NCBI RefSeq assembly: GCF_008728635.1
Contig: NZ_CP044285.1
Coordinates: 558,001-622,000 of the forward strand
Length of the DNA stretch: 64,000 nucleotides
DNA from: Hymenobacter baengnokdamensis
GTDB taxonomy: Bacteria > Bacteroidota > Bacteroidia > Cytophagales > Hymenobacteraceae
Direction of reading: 5' to 3'
Shown here in pieces: positions 44,301 through 50,850 of the stretch (the stretch's first letter is position 1; the number at the start of each line of letters is the position of its first letter). Below the pieces are notes generated by a model, which saw only the letters and a list, made by a program, of their open reading frames with translations, did no database searches and was not told where the DNA came from. A program made the position numbers and the translations under genes.

Positions 44301-44856
44301 CCTCTACCTGCGCCTGCTGTGCCCCACCAACCTGCGGCCCCTGGAGCAGGTAGCCAGCCTCATTCTGTCGAAAGTAATGGGCACGCCCGCGCCCGCCAAT
44401 TTTAAAATAGTGCTGGCCGACGACCCCAAGCAGACTACTGCCAATGGTGGCGTACTCGCCACTGGCCTCGATGCCGAAAGCACTGCGGAGGTGCCGCCCA
44501 TCGTGCAGCCCGTGGGCACCGGTACCGAGGAGCAGGCTGAAAACCGGCCTCTTTACCCCACCGACATCACGGAGGACGTGAAGAATGCGGTGCTCGCCAA
44601 CGTGGAGAAGTGTCTGACCCTGCTGCTCACTGACCCCGACCTGGTGGCGGCAATGCACAACCTGGGCATCAAAAACCCGCCCGGCCTGGTGCTCCGCGAG
44701 CTAACCGCTGCCCTGGCCGATTCCTTTAACCTGGGCCGCCAGCGCTACGCCAACACATTGCCGGCTGGTGAGCCAATTCCGGAAACACTGTTTTTCCTGC
44801 CGCTGAAACACGCGCTCTACGTGCTGTCGCAGGTACTGCATAGCTCGGCTAACTAA
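41395..44856 (+). CDS. Large protein with C-terminal actin/HSP70-type ATPase (system gene 4)
   Basis: 1153 residues, the largest in the window. Residues 1 to about 570 form an unknown region rich in Pro, Leu and charged residues (no membrane helix). From about 574 an actin/HSP70-like ATPase begins: PHOSPHATE-1 as FRFAIDFGTTNTHVAYHD (about 574-591), PHOSPHATE-2 as FIDIGGGTSDVLFY (about 812-825), and the adenosine motif YLCFTGRGSLYLRLL (about 960-974). The distance between the phosphate loops, about 235 residues, suits an insertion-bearing actin fold. It sits nine bases from the next gene. Chaperone and filament roles are both possible. The unknown N-terminal half might bind the tubulin-like partner. 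Confidence 0.75.
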   Translation: MAKILRLHRTGSSTHEGWGRTGKIGKNEIDGPSGILDPEGGRAERVAVAIPSPFARLHLVETALAYVGSATGPTDTVHHRLVGQFWDLWELVFNYFQRRQSGQRLSVRTWNKAAELARLEANPQTKPLAQALALYLNDKRFAPITDLNLLYFPGATPQEAPQLLGGTSPLTLFFPAPAVRTLPVQRPEGGGHYFDGRYVALNQREQAFQDFIYQQFVADPALARLAPAVRNALDANILNKWGLDGNAQLADYPLLTDQVGNPVAVAGVPVRVRPDEGVIRNSDFTIRPDRVPVPGWPLPNPLPLVLRPGLQVPGKFYYNNSLLGDSGTKVPAADARALADRTLPGPELAYPYLTLNDLLEETLLTVPYEVDSSRFVTGQLKTAPGYKPTCWPLLPVKPLYFDYFTAAELATQLTLELDPACVRVRLRIPVAGGFTVDYERAYYPNPRTEGLGRLLVTNIGLSVFPFVKIADAPQLNDFYKVMLVDANNIDPSLVHKPVELQFGVQGRLLSASGTEQSATAYRRTPKTSTDEGSTYYEVKGTPFDYVVVSSPAPAAGQALVVPRWREVRQGTKEFRFAIDFGTTNTHVAYHDGPSQPPQPFNFGPEDSAVALLKKSSEETDYQAYEQLYRGIEEDPAHGIQLRRWQRYQQREFVPSFVGAGGSPYQFPIRTATSEAPGFSIETPRLLANVNVGFGINTEEETNDSYHTNLKWGDTSEAARHRVRMFFREMLLLFKYKAAAHGGNVSATQVVWFAPLSFSAFSRDLYQREWDTLFKEIFHTSRGTTYLPESSAPYFFLTRRGLVTPGPGENAAFIDIGGGTSDVLFYSDQTANPTGPRKHHPAFSTSFRFAGNELWGDGAADVRGTKDNGLVRFGLDSIKAHPLPQTKAAELAVKCLAVVEANPAFGSEEVASLLFNYEREFQFGERLLLAQHLRVLFYLHFGAIVYHLGQVTALRGLAAPRYLCFTGRGSLYLRLLCPTNLRPLEQVASLILSKVMGTPAPANFKIVLADDPKQTTANGGVLATGLDAESTAEVPPIVQPVGTGTEEQAENRPLYPTDITEDVKNAVLANVEKCLTLLLTDPDLVAAMHNLGIKNPPGLVLRELTAALADSFNLGRQRYANTLPAGEPIPETLFFLPLKHALYVLSQVLHSSAN

Positions 44857-44865
44857 CTCAGGCCT

Positions 44866-46164
44866 ATGAAAATTAGCCATCGGCTCCTGTATTTGTCGCT
44901 GCTGCTGGGTACCGGCCATTCGGGAATAGGTCAAACCGTTTCGGCCCCGAGCCCCGAGGATAGCCTGAAGGGTAAAATATGGACCGCTACCGCGCGCCGT
45001 ATCTGGGCCGATACCAAGCCGCCGCAGCCGCAGCCAGCCGCCTGGCCTACGGTCGGGGCGTTTGAGGACTGGCGCCTGGCAACCCCAGCCGACAAGTCGG
45101 AGCTGGGGTTGCTGCGCGGCGATGTGGTCAAGAGCATCGGAGCGGGCACAAAAGCCACGCCGGAGCAGGTGGCGAAAGCCATTCTAACGGAGATAAGCAA
45201 GCGCCAGCAAAGTAAAAAAGGCCGCCTGACCCGCCTGAAGCTGACGGAGCTAAAAACCACTTTCGCTACGCTCACGCAACCCAAGGCATTGGCCGCCTCT
45301 AGTCAGCCTACCGATTCGGCCTCCCTGGCAGCCCCAGCACCAGCTGCTGCGCCGCCAGCGGTAGCCGAAGAACAGCATCCTAAGCCGGAGCGAGCGTCAG
45401 CGCCGCCTGCTCCGGCTTATACCGTGACGCAGCTTGAGCCGCGCTACCTGGGTCTGCCGCCTACGCTGGCGGGGCTTGCAATGCTGCTGCTCGGTGCGCT
45501 GGCCGGCGTGGGGCTGGCCCGGTCGCTACGCCGCAGTTCCCGGCACCACTCCCACTCGCATACCACCCAAAAAGCGGTCGAACCCGATACTTCGCTTATC
45601 ATGAACTCGCAGGAATACCGCAAGCTGCAAAAGCAGAATCAGAATCTCAGTACCCAGCTGAAACGCCTTGGGCAGGAGCTGGACGAGCTTAAGAAGCAGC
45701 TTTCGGGTACGGCGGCTAGTCCGCCGAAAAAAGCATCTCCTTCCAAAAGCGCGCCTCCGGTTGTGCCGCCACCGGCCCCGCCGACGGAAATTTCTATCGA
45801 AGAGCTGGTAGGCGCGCCGGTCGAAACACCGACTGCGTCTGCTCCCTCCGCCACGCGCTATGGCCCGGTGCAGGAAACGCCTTTTGTAGAGGAGCGCAAA
45901 ATTGTGGATATGCCCCTGCCCCAGCTCGCGCTGATGCTGACGGTAAACCCGCGTAACCCCGACCAGGCCACTTTTACGCTCAATCCGCAGGTAGACCAGG
46001 TCCGCCTCATCGGTGATGGCCTGACCCGGCTGCAAAAATTCTTCGACTACGACCCACCCCTGGGCGGGCGCATTACGTCGGTGGCGGCAATGAAAGCGGG
46101 TAGGCTTGAGCGCCACGACAACGGCTGGCAGGTAGTAGAGCGGGCGCGGCTTCTCATCAGCTAG
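44866..46164 (+). CDS. Single-TM coiled-coil protein (system gene 5)
   Basis: 432 residues. Possible signal peptide (SHRLLYLSLLLGTGHSGIG), a periplasmic helical part, a Pro/Ala-rich linker, a membrane helix at about 199-220 (TLAGLAMLLLGALAGVGLA) followed by basic residues (RSLRRSSRHH), a coiled coil at about 245-285 (LQKQNQNLSTQLKRLGQELD), a second Pro/Ser linker and a C-terminal globular part of about 100 residues. Topology by the positive-inside rule: N-terminal part outside, C-terminal part in the cytoplasm. It could link the periplasmic lipoprotein to the cytoplasmic NTPases. Family unknown. Confidence 0.65.
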   Translation: MKISHRLLYLSLLLGTGHSGIGQTVSAPSPEDSLKGKIWTATARRIWADTKPPQPQPAAWPTVGAFEDWRLATPADKSELGLLRGDVVKSIGAGTKATPEQVAKAILTEISKRQQSKKGRLTRLKLTELKTTFATLTQPKALAASSQPTDSASLAAPAPAAAPPAVAEEQHPKPERASAPPAPAYTVTQLEPRYLGLPPTLAGLAMLLLGALAGVGLARSLRRSSRHHSHSHTTQKAVEPDTSLIMNSQEYRKLQKQNQNLSTQLKRLGQELDELKKQLSGTAASPPKKASPSKSAPPVVPPPAPPTEISIEELVGAPVETPTASAPSATRYGPVQETPFVEERKIVDMPLPQLALMLTVNPRNPDQATFTLNPQVDQVRLIGDGLTRLQKFFDYDPPLGGRITSVAAMKAGRLERHDNGWQVVERARLLIS

Positions 46165-46189
46165 GCACCCAAAATATAGTTTATTTACT

Positions 46190-47905
46190 ATGTCTTTACA
46201 GCTACTCGAAATCGTCCTTATTCTGGGGCTTATTGCCTGGCAAGGGTATACATTCTTCCTCAATCGCAGGCTTATTCAGCGGGTGCAGGGTATGTACCCA
46301 GAAGTGGCCCAGCTACGGGTAGAAGCGGTCGAGGTAGCGGAACATGACTTTTCCAACCTGCCTGCTAAAGAGCGGATTCTGCAGGGCCACAGCTCTTTCG
46401 CCTGGGCTTTCTACCCTGGGGAGGAGTTTGCTATAACGCAACGGCCGGGTGACGGAACGGTGCAGGTAAGCAAATGGAATAGCACAGCTAATCAATGGGA
46501 AAGCTTCAATCAGCAGCCGGAAAGCGCGGTAACTCAATTTCTTAACGCTGGTGACTTCCAATTGGCGCACGACCTAACCAACCGGACTGCGTTTGATGCG
46601 CTGACCGTGGCTCGGCCCAGCCCCGAGTTTGCCCGCATCGTTACCGATACCAACGATTACCTGCAAGCCAACAAAGGGGCGGCGGCCGACTTCAACACCC
46701 TGCGCGACATATCGGAGCGCGAAACCGCCCTGCTCGACCAGGAGATTGAGGCGCAGCTTTCTACACCGCTTTACCTGGGACTGCTCGGCACTTTTCTGGG
46801 GGCTATTCTGGGGCTGATAGCCTTAGTAAATCCTTTCGGAGCGGCGCCGACCGCTGCGGCCAGCGCCACGGGCGCGTCGTCGTTCAACAACGCCGACGTC
46901 ACGCACTTTCTGGGCGGCATTCTTATCGCCATGAGCGGCAGCTTTACCGGCCTGCTGCTGACGCTGGCTGGCAACCAGCTGCTGAAATCGGCCCGCGCCA
47001 CCCGCGACCGGCTTAAAAACGGCTACTACAACTTCCTGCAAAAGGCCCTGCTGCCCCGGCTCAACACCGACATGCAGAACAGCATGAGCAGCCTCAAAGC
47101 CGTGCTAGACACGTTCAACCAGGATTTTTTCTCCAAGATTCAGGTTGATTTTTTTGCTAAAATCGCGGAGTTTACCCCGCTCATCAGCCGCATAACCGAG
47201 AATATCAGCATCCAGAAAGACTTCCTGGAAAAGCTGCAAACCATCGGCTACACTGAGCTGGCCAATGCCACCATCAAGGTATTCGACCGGGTAGATGAGA
47301 GTGCCGCTTCGTTCGAGAAGTTTCTGGGCTACCAGCAGGCCCTCAACGTGGCCGTGAGCCAGGGGGCCGACACGGCGCGCACCATCACGGCCCTGCTCGA
47401 CCGCCTGGGCAGTCTCGAAAAAGCACTGAACCAGGTGCCTGGCTACCTGGCGCAGCACGACGCCCGCATCCGGGAGCAGGCCCAGTTTTTTGGCGAGCAC
47501 CAGGCGCTGCTGGCTAAAATCAGCCAGGGAGTGGGGCAGGCGCTGAGCGAAGATGCCGCGCAGATGAAGCAGGTGCTGGCGCGCCGCCGCGAGGAGTTTG
47601 AGCAGGAAGCCCAGGCCGCGCACGCCCAGTGGTCGGCGCACTTCCGCCAGCTCAACCAAGACAATGTGTATCAGAAAATTGTGGAGTATCTGTCGCCGTT
47701 CCAGCAATTGCCGGCGCAGCAGCAGGCCCTCAACCAACTCCAGGAAACCCAGGCCCGCCGTAGTGCCGAGGCGCTGCAAGCCCTGCAACAGCCGCTGGAG
47801 CAGAACCGCCGCATTCAGGAAGAGCTGCTGCGCCAAACCGAGCGCACCAACGCCGTGCTCGAAAAGCTCACCCAGCGCAACTGGCTTCAACGCATGGTCG
47901 GCTAA
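46190..47905 (+). CDS. ExbB/MotA/ZorA-like channel subunit with long coiled tail (system gene 6)
   Basis: 571 residues. Helix 1 (about 2-24), then a cytoplasmic segment of about 165 residues, helix 2 (about 193-216, LYLGLLGTFLGAILGLIALV) and helix 3 (about 241-263, LGGILIAMSGSFTGLLLTLA), then about 300 residues of Gln/Glu/Ala-rich helical tail (for example RREEFEQEAQAAHAQWSAHF). LLGTFLG and the small-residue-rich helix 3 are like TolQ/ExbB TM2 and TM3, and the long tail is like ZorA. The next gene, six bases on, encodes the matching OmpA/MotB-like partner. Together they should form a proton- or sodium-driven inner-membrane motor. Confidence 0.75.
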   Translation: MSLQLLEIVLILGLIAWQGYTFFLNRRLIQRVQGMYPEVAQLRVEAVEVAEHDFSNLPAKERILQGHSSFAWAFYPGEEFAITQRPGDGTVQVSKWNSTANQWESFNQQPESAVTQFLNAGDFQLAHDLTNRTAFDALTVARPSPEFARIVTDTNDYLQANKGAAADFNTLRDISERETALLDQEIEAQLSTPLYLGLLGTFLGAILGLIALVNPFGAAPTAAASATGASSFNNADVTHFLGGILIAMSGSFTGLLLTLAGNQLLKSARATRDRLKNGYYNFLQKALLPRLNTDMQNSMSSLKAVLDTFNQDFFSKIQVDFFAKIAEFTPLISRITENISIQKDFLEKLQTIGYTELANATIKVFDRVDESAASFEKFLGYQQALNVAVSQGADTARTITALLDRLGSLEKALNQVPGYLAQHDARIREQAQFFGEHQALLAKISQGVGQALSEDAAQMKQVLARRREEFEQEAQAAHAQWSAHFRQLNQDNVYQKIVEYLSPFQQLPAQQQALNQLQETQARRSAEALQALQQPLEQNRRIQEELLRQTERTNAVLEKLTQRNWLQRMVG

Positions 47906-47911
47906 GGCGTT

Positions 47912-48586
47912 ATGAAACAAAGCAAAGACTTTTTCTGGCCCAGCTACGTCGACCTGATGACGGCGTTGTTTCTGACCATGCTCGTGCTCTTTGTGCTGAG
48001 CTACAAGCTGTTTCAGGACAAGCAAGCCCGCTTGGCAGACGCCTACGCCAAGCTGGAAGTGCAGCTGAAAGAAAAGAAAAAGCTGGACGAGATAAAGGAA
48101 GCACTGAAGCGACTAGACAATTCGCAGTATTTCACTTATAATAAGGACTTTAAGCGCTACGAGCTAAACTTTGAGGTATTGTTTCAGCCCGGCCGCTACG
48201 ACCTGCCTCCGGCGGCGCGCCAGCCGCTCATTGATGCGGGGCGGTTTTTATTGCGGCAAGTACAAAGCCTGCGCAATGATGGCATTCAGTACCTCGTCAT
48301 CATTGAAGGCCGGGCGGCGATGAATCCTAACTTTCCGCTGAATTCCAGCCAAAACTCAGACCTTCAGAATGTTCGTGAGCTGAGTTACAACCGGGCGCTG
48401 GCCGTACTCTATCTGTGGTCGGAAGCCGGCCTTCAGTTCCCTAAAAATATTGAGGTTATTCCGGCCGGTAGCGGGTACCGGGGCGCCGGACGCTACAGCG
48501 GCTACAGCCAGGAACACCTCAACAAGCGCTTTATCATCCAGATTCAGCCTAAAATCGGCTCGCTCGATGCCACGCCTACGCGTTAG
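47912..48586 (+). CDS. MotB/ZorB-like stator protein with OmpA domain (system gene 7)
   Basis: 224 residues. The N-terminus WPSYVDLMTALFLTMLVLFV matches the MotB signature; Asp14 is the position of the essential ion-carrying Asp32 of MotB. After a short charged helical linker, a C-terminal OmpA-like peptidoglycan-binding domain is seen: VLFQPGRYDLPPAARQPLID, then YLVIIEGRAA where OmpA has GHTD, and ELSYNRALAVLYLW. The usual Asp and Arg anchor residues for diaminopimelate are partly altered (EGRA for GHTD), so binding may differ. It partners the channel subunit encoded just upstream. Confidence 0.82.
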   Translation: MKQSKDFFWPSYVDLMTALFLTMLVLFVLSYKLFQDKQARLADAYAKLEVQLKEKKKLDEIKEALKRLDNSQYFTYNKDFKRYELNFEVLFQPGRYDLPPAARQPLIDAGRFLLRQVQSLRNDGIQYLVIIEGRAAMNPNFPLNSSQNSDLQNVRELSYNRALAVLYLWSEAGLQFPKNIEVIPAGSGYRGAGRYSGYSQEHLNKRFIIQIQPKIGSLDATPTR

Positions 48587-48610
48587 CCTGAGCCGTATAA
48601 GGAAGCACTT

Positions 48611-49051
48611 ATGCACTTGCTTCTCCGCTTCCCCGTAGCTCAGCCGCCCGCCCAGGTGCTGGCCGGCTTCACCCGCGAGCTGTTTGTGGCCCTGGCCCCG
48701 CCCTTTCCGAAGCTGCATCTAATTCGCTACGATGGCAGCAGTACCGGCGACACGGTCATTATCGAGCTGCAAGCCGGCCCCAGGCGCTGGCGCTGGACCT
48801 CGCTCATCACCGACAACGGCACCTTGCCGGATGGCACGCGTTACTTCGTAGACGAAGGCCAGCAGTTGCCCGCGCCGCTACGAGAGTGGCGGCACCGCCA
48901 CCTCATCGCGCCCGCGCCGGGCGGCGGCAGTGTCATCGTCGAGGATATTACGTTTAGCACCGGCCGCCGCTGGCTCGATGTGCTGATTTGGCCTGCCATG
49001 TGGGCGCAGTTTAGCATGCGCGGGCCCGTGTACCGGAAGTGGTTTAAGTAA
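48611..49051 (+). CDS. SRPBCC-like (START/Bet v1-fold) protein
   Basis: 146 residues, soluble. LIRYDGSSTGDTVIIELQ, RWRWTSLITDNG, YFVDEGQQLPAPLREWRHRH and VIVEDITF match a common Bacteroidota SRPBCC ligand-binding family. It begins 24 bases after the stator gene and may be transcribed with the system, but as a common stand-alone gene it is probably a passenger. It is convergent with a GNAT gene. Confidence 0.65.
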   Translation: MHLLLRFPVAQPPAQVLAGFTRELFVALAPPFPKLHLIRYDGSSTGDTVIIELQAGPRRWRWTSLITDNGTLPDGTRYFVDEGQQLPAPLREWRHRHLIAPAPGGGSVIVEDITFSTGRRWLDVLIWPAMWAQFSMRGPVYRKWFK

Positions 49052-49066
49052 GAATTAACGCATTAG

Positions 49067-49531
49067 TTACAAGTCGATTATCATCTTGACGTTGGCCCGC
49101 TGATAGGGGCTGGGCGGCACGGGCACGGCCCGGAAACCCAGCTTTTCGTAGAGCGTCAGGGCCGGAGTCAGCTGCGAGTTGGACAGCAGCTCGACGCGAT
49201 GCGTGCCCAGCTGCCGGGCTTTTTGCAAGGCCGCCTCGCCGAGCGCCCGCCCGATGCCCAGCCCCTGCACCCGCGGCGATACCGCCATTTTAGCCAGCTC
49301 ATACACGCCCTCGTGCGCTTTGATGAGTGCGCAGGTGCCTACCAGTTGGCCCGCATAGTCTGCCATGAGAATATGGCCGCCTGGTGCCAGAATGTAGCCT
49401 TCGGGGTCGTCGAGCATGGCCTTATCAGGCGCTTCCAGCGCAAAGTAGCGCGAAATCCATTCCTGATTGAGCGCCCGGAAAGCAGGCTGGTGCGCGGGCT
49501 CGTAGTTCAGAATAGCAAGCGTAGCGGACAT
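49067..49531 (-). CDS. GNAT-family N-acetyltransferase
   Basis: 154 residues from ATG at 49531. The acetyl-CoA binding motif A is VSPRVQGLGIGRALGEAAL (Q-x-x-G-x-G), preceded by YELAKMAV and followed by LYEKLGFRAVPVP. Small-molecule or peptide acetyltransferase, substrate unknown. It is divergent from the rlmI-like gene, which has a -7 element between the two. Confidence 0.9.
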   Translation of the reverse strand: MSATLAILNYEPAHQPAFRALNQEWISRYFALEAPDKAMLDDPEGYILAPGGHILMADYAGQLVGTCALIKAHEGVYELAKMAVSPRVQGLGIGRALGEAALQKARQLGTHRVELLSNSQLTPALTLYEKLGFRAVPVPPSPYQRANVKMIIDL

Positions 49532-49584
49532 AAGGCAGCGGGTAAAATGGCCAGAACAAGGCAAAGTTCGCCCCACCGGGGCCG

Positions 49585-49592
49585 TACCTTTG
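49585..49592 (+). promoter_or_regulatory. Bacteroidota -7 element (TACCTTTG) for the RlmI-like gene
   Basis: Exact TAnnTTTG match seven bases before the ATG at 49599, again implying a very short leader. Confidence 0.6.
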
Positions 49593-49598
49593 CCAGCT

Positions 49599-50798
49599 AT
49601 GCCGACTTTCGCCACCATCGTCCTCAAAAACGGAAAAGACCACTCGCTGCGCCGCCGCCACCCCTGGGTATTTTCGGGGGCTATTGCCCGCGTGCAGGGC
49701 GAGCCGGCCGAGGGCGAGGCCGTGCGCGTCGAAACCCAGGCCGGCGAGCTGCTCGGCGTCGGCCACTATTCGGGTGGCGGCTCCATCGCGGTACGCATGC
49801 TCGATTTTGGCCCCGAAGCTGAGCTGCCAACGGCGGAGTTCTGGCAAAAGCGCCTGGCCAATGCCTACGCCCTACGCCAGCGCCTGTCCCTCACCGGCAC
49901 GGCCGATACCAACGTTTTCCGGCTGGTACACGCCGAAGGTGATGGCCTGCCCGGCCTTATCATTGACGTGTATGGCGACGTGGCGGTGGTGCAGGCCCAC
50001 AGTGTGGGCATGTACCGCGCCCGGCCCGCCATTGCGGCGGCGCTGCAAGCCGTGTTTGGCCATAAGCTACGGGCTATATATGATAAAAGCTCGGAAACCG
50101 TACCCGGCCACGCCGCAGGCGATGCCAAAAATGGCTACCTCTTCGGCGAAAGCAGCGGCCACGAGCATATCGTTTCGGAAAATGGCCACCAGTTTGCCGT
50201 GGATTGGGAAACGGGGCAGAAAACCGGCTTCTTCATCGACCAGCGCGACAACCGCGCGCTGCTGGCCCGCTACTCGCCCGGCCGCCGGGTGCTCAATACC
50301 TTTTGCTACACGGGGGGCTTCTCGGTTTACGCGCTCGAAGCCGGGGCCGAGCTGGTGCATTCCGTCGATTCGAGCAAGAAAGCCATCGCCCTCACCGAGC
50401 GCAACGCCGGGCTGTCGAGCCACCCCGAGCGCCACGCCGCCTACCCCGACGACGTGCTCACCTTCCTCAAAAGCCACTCGGCTGAGTACGACCTGCTGGT
50501 GCTCGACCCGCCCGCGTTTGCCAAGCACCTGGGCGCCCGCCACGCGGCCCTCATGGGCTACAAGCGCCTGAACGCGGCCGGCATTGCGCACCTCGCGCCG
50601 GGCGGGCTGCTCTTTACCTTCTCGTGCTCGCAGGTGGTTAGCCCCGAGCTGTTTGAAGGCGCGGTACTGGCCGCCGCCATCGAGGCCGGGCGGCCGGCGC
50701 GCATCCTGCACCGCCTTACCCAGCCTGCCGACCACCCGGTGAGCCTCTTTCACCCCGAAGGGGCGTACCTGAAGGGTCTGGTGCTGGCCGTCGAGTAG
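49599..50798 (+). CDS. RlmI-type 23S rRNA methyltransferase (PUA plus SAM domain)
   Basis: 399 residues from ATG at 49599. N-terminal PUA domain (LRRRHPWVFSGAIARVQGEP), middle RNA-binding-like part, and a class I methyltransferase domain with VLNTFCYTGGFSVYALEAGA as SAM motif I and LLVLDPPAFAKH as motif IV. The group methylates m5C1962 of 23S rRNA in E. coli. FTFSCSQVV carries the Cys conserved in the m5C enzymes. Cytoplasmic. Confidence 0.9.
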   Translation: MPTFATIVLKNGKDHSLRRRHPWVFSGAIARVQGEPAEGEAVRVETQAGELLGVGHYSGGGSIAVRMLDFGPEAELPTAEFWQKRLANAYALRQRLSLTGTADTNVFRLVHAEGDGLPGLIIDVYGDVAVVQAHSVGMYRARPAIAAALQAVFGHKLRAIYDKSSETVPGHAAGDAKNGYLFGESSGHEHIVSENGHQFAVDWETGQKTGFFIDQRDNRALLARYSPGRRVLNTFCYTGGFSVYALEAGAELVHSVDSSKKAIALTERNAGLSSHPERHAAYPDDVLTFLKSHSAEYDLLVLDPPAFAKHLGARHAALMGYKRLNAAGIAHLAPGGLLFTFSCSQVVSPELFEGAVLAAAIEAGRPARILHRLTQPADHPVSLFHPEGAYLKGLVLAVE

Positions 50799-50850
50799 CG
50801 CAAGCGCTGTAGTTTGCTTCCTTTCATCGGCTTGGTCAAACTTCTGCCTA

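Larger units (their letters stand above)
37954..48586 (+). other. Seven-gene operon for a putative envelope-spanning, ion-driven cytoskeletal machine
   Basis: The genes at 37954, 39282, 39825, 41395, 44866, 46190 and 47912 are co-directional, with gaps of 11, 132, 85, 9, 25 and 6 bases. Products: vWA-like lipoprotein, 3-TM protein, tubulin-like protein, actin/HSP70-like protein, single-TM coiled-coil protein, channel subunit with coiled tail, and OmpA/MotB-like stator. A tubulin-like protein with vWA and OmpA-family partners recalls a membrane-remodelling system predicted by Makarova and Koonin. The ExbB/MotA-MotB pair with a long tail recalls ZorAB. Joint function is inferred from gene order alone. 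Confidence 0.6.

Noticed and set aside
34834..48586. Calling the locus a Zorya defence system
   Set aside because: Zorya has zorAB with ZorC, ZorD or ZorE. No ZorC or ZorE is seen, the SNF2 protein is only adjacent, and tubulin- and actin-like proteins are not part of known Zorya types.
48611..49051. SRPBCC protein as the eighth gene of the envelope system
   Set aside because: The family is a common stand-alone gene in Bacteroidota, and nothing but proximity links it to the system.
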